64,000 bases of DNA from an uncultured Alphaproteobacteria bacterium (GTDB lineage Bacteria > Pseudomonadota > Alphaproteobacteria > UBA6615), in NCBI GenBank assembly GCA_943787745.1, contig CALSNJ010000007.1, positions 186,001-250,000 on the forward strand. Reading direction: 5' to 3'. The notes under the pieces are model-generated. The model ran no database searches. It was given only the letters and a program-made list of their open reading frames with translations, and was not told the origin of the DNA. This document shows, one piece after another, positions 59,215 to 64,000 of the stretch; the stretch's first letter is position 1, and every line of letters starts with the position of its first letter. Made by a program: the position numbers and the translations under genes.

Positions 59215-60873
59215 TCATTTCGCGGTCCAGTTTTCGACCCACAATGTGCTTGGGTACTGGTGTCCGGTTGGTGTTACGCCGTGCAGCCATTTGGGCATGA
59301 TGAACGCGTTGGCCCGGAAATAGAGGGGCAAAGCCGGCAAGTCTTCGGCGTAGGTCTGCTGGATGGTGGTCCAGAGGCGCTTCTGGTCGGCATCACTGCA
59401 TTCAACTTCAACTTTATCGATGGCCTCATCCATGACGGCGCTGCGATAGCCGGGGTAATTCTGGCCTGACCAACCGTTTTCCACGGTTGGGATCATCGAG
59501 GAATGCAGCGTGGTCCGCGGCACATTTCTGGGGCTGGAAAACCAGGCAAACATGGCCATGCCGGTAAATTCACGCTGCCGGATGGTTTGTCCAAACAGAA
59601 CCCGTGCCGGTTGATTGCGGATACGCAGATCCACACCGATGTCGCGCAGATTGGACTGGATCACCTGCTCAACCAGTTCGCGCACACGGTTGCCTGCTGT
59701 TGTCATGATTTCAAGACGCAGGGGATCGCCGGCAGCGTTGTGGCGGATGTCCTTGCGGATGTCGGTCCAACCGGCTTCGTCGAGCATGGTTCTGGCCAGT
59801 TCGGGGTCGAATGCGTATTTGCGAATGCTGTCCACATAGACCGAATCCAGCTGATGGACCGATGTATCCGCCACGGGTTGCTTGCCTTCAAACAGGCGCG
59901 TGCTGATGGAAGCCCTGTCGATCCCGTGAAGCAGGGCGCGTCTTACCCGGACGTCCTCTAGGACCGGATTGTCGAGCATCAGGTCGATGTGCTCGTAGAA
60001 CAGCCCGGGTTTGAAAACGACGTCGAATCTCTTGCCGTGACGTTTCTCGAATTCCAGCGCCTGATCGAGCGAAATGCCGTCCTCACCCGCGATGTAATCG
60101 ATCTCGCCGGACAAAAGATTTGCTTCGAGGGCCGCCGTGTTTTCAATGGTCCGGATTGTAATTTTCTTGAAGAACGGTTTCTGACCCCACCATGTCGGGT
60201 TTGGTTCGAGCACGACTGTCGCGCCAGGTTCGACGCGGGTAATCCGATAGGGCCCGAAATAGAGCCCGGCCTGGGTTGGGTCGCTGTCATAGGCGTTGCG
60301 GGTGCGATAGGCAGCAGGCTCACTCGCCGCGTCCCGTTCCAGATGTGCGGGCACGATCTCGAAATCGTTGATGGCTTCGGCTTCGCAGGTCCGCTTGTTC
60401 CAGAAAATGGTGAAGCTCTTGTCGTCCTTCGACACGATCTTCTCCATGCGGCGATAGAGTTCCTGATTGTTCACACCGGAGGTTTCGTTGCGCCCGATTT
60501 CCCAGGTGAACTGGACGTCTTCGGTTGTGATCGGCTTGCCATCACCCCAGGTTGCACCCTTCTGAATGGTGTAGTCGACTTCCAGTCCCGGCTTGCCGTC
60601 CGGCGTGGTCCAGTCCCGGATTGTGCCGGCTTCGCGCGATGGGAGCGTGGTGCACAACTGACAGATCAGTTTCCATTCCGCGTCATAGACGGTGAACGGT
60701 CGGCGGGTCATGCCGTTGATCAGGGAAAGCGCCACATGACTGGCGATATTGGGGTGAAAACCCTGTGGGAACTGGCTGATCCCGATGACCAGCTCATCTT
60801 TTTGAGCCTGCGCCGCGCCTGTGCTTAGGGCCGTCGCAAGTGCGGCGGTGGCAAGAATCCGATGGGCAGACAC
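59215..60873 (-). CDS. Peptide/opine-type ABC transporter substrate-binding protein (SBP family 5)
   Basis: A 552-residue periplasmic binding protein with a signal peptide (ILATAALATALSTGAAQAQ). Features of family 5 are LVIGISQFPQGFHPNIASHVALSLINGMTRRPFTVY, GATWGDGKPITTEDVQFTWE, VRVRRALLHGIDRASISTRLFEGKQPVADT and NLRDIGVDLRIRNQPARVLFGQTIRQREF. The start is GTG 60873 with AGGGAGAG upstream. It begins the importer operon; the ligand (peptide, opine, nickel or other) cannot be read from the sequence. Confidence 0.92.
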   Translation of the reverse strand: MSAHRILATAALATALSTGAAQAQKDELVIGISQFPQGFHPNIASHVALSLINGMTRRPFTVYDAEWKLICQLCTTLPSREAGTIRDWTTPDGKPGLEVDYTIQKGATWGDGKPITTEDVQFTWEIGRNETSGVNNQELYRRMEKIVSKDDKSFTIFWNKRTCEAEAINDFEIVPAHLERDAASEPAAYRTRNAYDSDPTQAGLYFGPYRITRVEPGATVVLEPNPTWWGQKPFFKKITIRTIENTAALEANLLSGEIDYIAGEDGISLDQALEFEKRHGKRFDVVFKPGLFYEHIDLMLDNPVLEDVRVRRALLHGIDRASISTRLFEGKQPVADTSVHQLDSVYVDSIRKYAFDPELARTMLDEAGWTDIRKDIRHNAAGDPLRLEIMTTAGNRVRELVEQVIQSNLRDIGVDLRIRNQPARVLFGQTIRQREFTGMAMFAWFSSPRNVPRTTLHSSMIPTVENGWSGQNYPGYRSAVMDEAIDKVEVECSDADQKRLWTTIQQTYAEDLPALPLYFRANAFIMPKWLHGVTPTGHQYPSTLWVENWTAK

Positions 60874-60970
60874 AAATACTCTCCCTCACAACATGAGGGA
60901 TGATTGTAGGCCATGTGCGTGTAGCGATGTCGAGATCAATACGGTCACGAATGCGCGGGTCGGGTTCCCC

Positions 60971-61660
60971 TTAGGATCCCATCGGCGTCCAGCTGTCCGG
61001 CGCGCTGAGATATTCCTCGACACTGTCGAGCTGTTCGGCGCTGAAAATGCTGTTCTCGCGGGCGGCATCCAGGACATCCCACCATGTCGCCAATGCGTGC
61101 AATCCCACACCCAGATTTTCCATGGTTTCCCATGCTTCGGCGAAAATCCCGTAGTGGAAGACAACATAGGTGTGTTCGACAGTCGCGCCAGCTTCGCGGA
61201 GGGCATCGATAAAACGAACCTTGCTGCCGGCATCGGTGGTCAAGTCCTCGACCAGAAGCACTTTTGCATTGTCTTCCAGTGCGCCTTCGATCTGTGCCAT
61301 ACGGCCAAAGCCCTTGGGCTCTTTGCGGACATACACCATGGGTTTGCCCAGCGCGACGGCGATAAAGGCGGCGTAGGGAATGCCTGCTGTTTCGCCCCCG
61401 GCAACAACATCGATGTTGTCGCGTCCGATCTCCCGGTCGATCAGATCGACGGCATGGGCTGTCATGGCCTCCCGGGCTTCGGGAAACGCGATGACGCGGC
61501 GGCAATCGATATAGCTGGGACTGACCCGACCGGATGTGAAGGTGTAGGGGTCTTCGGGTTTGAAATTCACCGCGCCGATATCAAGCAGATGCCGGGCTGT
61601 GTCCATGGCCGCCGCTCGGGCTGCATCGGAAGTGTGTTTTGCTTTTTCGGGGCGTGCCAT
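60971..61660 (-). CDS. pyrE: Orotate phosphoribosyltransferase
   Basis: PyrE makes orotidine 5'-phosphate from orotate and PRPP in pyrimidine synthesis. The 229-residue enzyme shows ARHLLDIGAVNFKPEDPYTFTSGRVSPSYIDCR at the N-terminus, VAGGETAGIPYAAFIA, MVYVRKEPKGFGRMAQIEG and the PRPP loop VLLVEDLTTDAGSK. The motifs and length match the alphaproteobacterial form (with the extended C-terminus). The substrate PRPP is made by the prs product at the other end of the window. Confidence 0.96.
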   Translation of the reverse strand: MARPEKAKHTSDAARAAAMDTARHLLDIGAVNFKPEDPYTFTSGRVSPSYIDCRRVIAFPEAREAMTAHAVDLIDREIGRDNIDVVAGGETAGIPYAAFIAVALGKPMVYVRKEPKGFGRMAQIEGALEDNAKVLLVEDLTTDAGSKVRFIDALREAGATVEHTYVVFHYGIFAEAWETMENLGVGLHALATWWDVLDAARENSIFSAEQLDSVEEYLSAPDSWTPMGS

Positions 61661-61734
61661 CGGGGCCTCGGGTCGTTCGTTGCGGATTGAATGCCGAACC
61701 TAGCGTTGCGACGTGAGTCGCGGATATCCGTGTC

Positions 61735-62325
61735 CTAGTGGCGATACTTGGACGGGCTGTCGGCGGAGATATCCAGAGCTGCGCTACCGGTATCAGCGGA
61801 TGGTTCGTCGACATTCTCGGATCCGGTCGCGTCCAGACCCCAATCGGCGTTTTTGAGCACGGTGACAATGCCATGTGAGAACTGGGCGAGTTGCTCGTCA
61901 TTGAGAGGTACGCCAAGCGACCTGACGCCGTCCGTGAGTTGCAAAAGATGTTGTCCCTTCCCCTTGTCCGTAACGCGCAGCCGGGTCACCAGGTGGGACG
62001 GGACGGCAACGGGGGCAGGAACCGAAGACTCATCGTTTTCCGATGTAGCGGTCTCTGTCTGGGGTTGCGCTTTCTGTTTGTGCTGCGCGCTGAACGCGAC
62101 AGCTTCGGCAGGCGTTGGGCCCGGTGTCACAGGTGTCTGCTCCGGAACCTGGGGTTGAACAAGATGTCCTGCCTGCCGGAGGACTTTCTCCAACCCCGGC
62201 ACCAGCCGTTTTACAAGGCGGCGTGTCAGTCCAAACACCTCATCCTGATCAGCATCGTCAGTAACGATGATTAGGATGCGATCTTCAACCTGTGAGTAGC
62301 GTAGCTGGAATTTTTGCGCGTTCAT
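61735..62325 (-). CDS. Hypothetical protein of unknown function
   Basis: A 196-residue soluble protein without signal peptide or membrane helix. The N-terminal 55 residues (QKFQLRYSQVEDRILIIVTDDADQDEVFGLTRRLVKRLVPGLEKVL) form a beta-rich unit, followed by a Pro/Glu-rich linker (about 57-105) and a second unit LVTRLRVTDKGKGQHLLQLTDGVRSLGVPLNDEQLAQFSHGIVTVL. The two ordered parts joined by a flexible linker are the visible plan; I do not recognise a family. It is divergent from the SH3 gene. Confidence 0.65.
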   Translation of the reverse strand: MNAQKFQLRYSQVEDRILIIVTDDADQDEVFGLTRRLVKRLVPGLEKVLRQAGHLVQPQVPEQTPVTPGPTPAEAVAFSAQHKQKAQPQTETATSENDESSVPAPVAVPSHLVTRLRVTDKGKGQHLLQLTDGVRSLGVPLNDEQLAQFSHGIVTVLKNADWGLDATGSENVDEPSADTGSAALDISADSPSKYRH

Positions 62326-62430
62326 TATGTCCGGACCTCAAGACGTGGCATAATTGCAAGACCGATCGCGCAAGTCGAGGTCACGCGCGTAAAAGGACAA
62401 GCCGATGCGCTATCGCCGGGCAAATGCCGC

Positions 62431-62979
62431 ATGAAATGCCTGATGACGTTGTTGTTTTCTGTGCTGCTCTCGTTGGGAGATGCCGCGTATGCGCAGGAGT
62501 CTCCAAAGAGTTGGGAGGGCACGATTTCGGCGCGGACGCTGAACGTTCGGGCCGGGCCGGGTCAAAGTCAGAAAATTGTCGGACGGCTCAAACGTGGCGA
62601 CCGTGTTGTAGCTTTCGACGAAGAAGGTCGGTGGATTCATATCCGAGATTTCGATGGTAGCGTAGAGACCGGCTGGATCAGTCGCGCATTCATAAATTTG
62701 CCCAAAAACTTCATGGCACCGGCTTTCGGCGATCTGGAAAACGCATTTCTGGAGTGGGCATCAGCGCGTGGTGATCTATCCGTTGTCTCTGTGGAGGCAG
62801 AAAACCAGCTCTCTCTGGTGCTTGATCAGGTGTCCGGGGTCGCTGTATCGGAGCGCGTGGCGCGTGAGGTGGCCTGCAGTTATCGCGCACAGTTGTCCGT
62901 TGAGGGTCCGGTTACGGCGACGGTCTGGCCCGAGGCTGGAGCACAGGACGGCTGGATTGTTCACGTAAGCTGCCCCTGA
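62431..62979 (+). CDS. Exported SH3-domain protein
   Basis: A 182-residue protein with a signal peptide (CLMTLLFSVLLSLGDAAYAQ) and one bacterial SH3 domain (ARTLNVRAGPGQSQKIVGRLKRGDRVVAFDEEGRWIHIRDFDGSVETGWISRAFI), with the LNVRxGP and W..I signature of SH3b. Such domains bind cell-wall or adhesion ligands. The rest of the chain (about 90-182) is an unrecognised globular part containing two Cys (VACSYR, VHVSCP) that may form a disulfide. ATG 62431 begins the signal peptide; the longer frame has no ribosome site. Its end overlaps livF by 19 bases. Confidence 0.82.
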   Translation: MKCLMTLLFSVLLSLGDAAYAQESPKSWEGTISARTLNVRAGPGQSQKIVGRLKRGDRVVAFDEEGRWIHIRDFDGSVETGWISRAFINLPKNFMAPAFGDLENAFLEWASARGDLSVVSVEAENQLSLVLDQVSGVAVSERVAREVACSYRAQLSVEGPVTATVWPEAGAQDGWIVHVSCP

Positions 62980-63635
62980 TCTGCCGGGGCTGTGGTGATT
63001 TGTCCGTTGCGCAGCATGATCGTTTTGTCGGCGATCGATCTTACAAATCCTGCGTTTTGCTCTCCGATGAGAATGGCCGCGCCGCCCGATGCGAGCTGCT
63101 GCAGCGCAATGGCGACCGACTCTGCTACGGCGGGCGCGAGGCCCAGCGATGGTTCATCCAGCAGATAGACCATCGGTTTTGCCATGATGGCGCGTCCGAT
63201 GGCGAGCATCTGCTGCTGTCCGCCAGACAATTGCCAGGCGTGATCTGACGGTCGTCCTGCGAGTTGTGGAAACAGGGAAAAAACCTCTTCCAGTTTCCGT
63301 TGCCGCTCGGCATGGCGTGAAAGACTGGCGACGAGCAGGTTTTCAGCAACGGTCAGGCCGGGAAACACCCGGCGTCCCTCAGGCACCCATGCGAGACCAA
63401 GCCGAACTCGGTCTTCTGTTGTGCACTGTGAAATATCGGTGCCACCCAGCGATACACTGCCGGTCGATGATGCGAGGCCGATCACTGCGCGCAACAAGCT
63501 TGATTTTCCGGCACCATTGGCACCGAGCAACACTGCGGTTTCGCCGGCCAAAACCGAGATGCTGACATCGTGAATTGCCGCCACGCCACCATGAGTGACG
63601 CTCAGGTTACGAATATGAAGTGCAATACCGGTCAT
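62961..63635 (-). CDS. livF: Branched-chain amino acid-type ABC transporter ATP-binding protein (LivF)
   Basis: A 224-residue ATPase of the LivF group: LHIRNLSVTHGGVAAIHDVSI, Walker A (LLGANGAGKSSLLRAVIG), the Q-loop, VPEGRRVFPGLTVAENLLV, signature LSGGQQQMLAIGRAIM, Walker B (MVYLLDEPSLGLAP) and the His switch replaced by Gln (GEQNAGF), as usual in LivF. It overlaps the livG stop by 4 bases, so the two are translated together. Importers of this family carry branched-chain amino acids, urea or short-chain amides; the substrate is not visible. Confidence 0.93.
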   Translation of the reverse strand: MTGIALHIRNLSVTHGGVAAIHDVSISVLAGETAVLLGANGAGKSSLLRAVIGLASSTGSVSLGGTDISQCTTEDRVRLGLAWVPEGRRVFPGLTVAENLLVASLSRHAERQRKLEEVFSLFPQLAGRPSDHAWQLSGGQQQMLAIGRAIMAKPMVYLLDEPSLGLAPAVAESVAIALQQLASGGAAILIGEQNAGFVRSIADKTIMLRNGQITTAPADQGQLT

Positions 63636-64000
63636 GACGAAATCACGCCGAAATAGGCATTTCGCACGTCCGGATTCGTGAGGGTTTCGTCCGATGCGCC
63701 GTCAGCGATGACGCGTCCGGCTTCCATGCATATGAGCCGGGACACGCAGGGAGACAGGAATTCGATATTGTGATCGATCAGCAGGATTGCCATGCCGGAG
63801 GCGGAGAGAGAAATGCAGATTGCCGCAATTTCGTCCTGCTCGTCCGGTGAAAGCCCGGCTGCGGGCTCGTCGAGCACCAGGATGCCAGGGTTGGTCGCAA
63901 TGGCACGTGCGATCTCAACCTGACGGCGCAAGCCGTGTGGGAGCGTGTCACATCTCGCATCTGCGATACTGCGGATGGTGAGCAGGTCGAGGGCCTCGTC
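63632..64000 (-). CDS. livG: ABC transporter ATP-binding protein LivG (C-terminal part, cut by window end)
   Basis: The C-terminal 122 residues of a LivG-type ATPase. Visible are the signature region (LPHGLRRQVEIARAIA, somewhat degenerate from LSYGQQRxLEIARAL), Walker B GILVLDEPAAGLSPDEQDE, the His switch ILLIDHNIEFL and the typical LivG end DGASDETLTNPDVRNAYFG. The frame is open to the window end. It overlaps livF by 4 bases. The permease genes presumably lie beyond the window. Confidence 0.9.
   Translation of the reverse strand, partial: DEALDLLTIRSIADARCDTLPHGLRRQVEIARAIATNPGILVLDEPAAGLSPDEQDEIAAICISLSASGMAILLIDHNIEFLSPCVSRLICMEAGRVIADGASDETLTNPDVRNAYFGVISS

Overview
The window reads as chromosomal DNA of an alphaproteobacterium, possibly a marine Rhodospirillales-like lineage (inference). 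The basis is the set of alphaproteobacterial families: a GapR-type DNA-binding protein, a single-chain indolepyruvate oxidoreductase, three-subunit PntAA/PntAB/PntB, DUF1244 and DUF4174 proteins, a UbiK-like BMFP protein, an Irr-type ICE box and a FixK/FNR-type box. I saw no phage, integrase, transposase, plasmid, CRISPR, rRNA or tRNA. Coding density is high and no gene-free stretch exceeds about 300 bases. The largest gaps are 22025-22297 (dispersed repeats plus an FNR/FixK box), 16967-17253, 31385-31639, 43946-44198 and 47572-47833.

Layout. 1-5207 (minus): hldD, lgt, midA, pgeF, a lipoprotein and the start of prs. 5327-8143 (plus): ubiK-like, YbjN-like, proC, a TetR-like regulator and csaA. 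8154-10208 (minus): a histidine kinase and its OmpR-type regulator. 10285-11793: a marR regulator divergent from ilvE, with twin palindromes between them. 11805-16966 (minus): a molybdopterin block (moaE, moaD, moeA, mobB) followed by pgsA and uvrC. 17254-27806: housekeeping and stress genes, namely a Ca/Na exchanger, MscS, uvrB (reading frame broken twice), a 44-residue FNR-type membrane protein, aspartate aminotransferase, an MFS carrier, Irr-box dps, DUF1244, GNAT, gapR and a transglutaminase. 27875-43945: indolepyruvate oxidoreductase, UDP-glucuronate 4-epimerase, acyl-CoA synthetase, pepF (broken once), an ABC1 kinase, a chemoreceptor and small enzymes. 44199-47265: the pnt transhydrogenase operon, then rpsU on the other strand with a structured leader.

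The most interesting region is 47834-56504. Eight tightly packed plus-strand genes encode a secreted acidic protein, a lipoprotein, a TPR membrane protein, a PEGA-repeat protein with a cysteine-free SUMF1-like domain, a 51-residue exported peptide, a MotA/TolQ/ExbB-type proton-channel subunit, and two paralogous proteins. Each paralog has one membrane helix beginning with a conserved Asp, a coiled coil and a von Willebrand A domain. Gene order, overlapping stop/start pairs and predicted topology suggest one proton-motive-force-driven envelope machine in which vWA proteins replace ExbD/TolR/MotB. I know of no experimentally described system with this composition.

56513-64000 holds a zinc membrane protease, an oligopeptide-type ABC importer without ATPases in view, pyrE, an unknown protein, an SH3 protein and the livF/livG ATPases of a branched-chain amino-acid-type importer, cut by the window edge.

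Three otherwise intact core reading frames (uvrB twice, pepF once) each appear to carry single-base insertions. Sequencing error is as likely as real gene decay.
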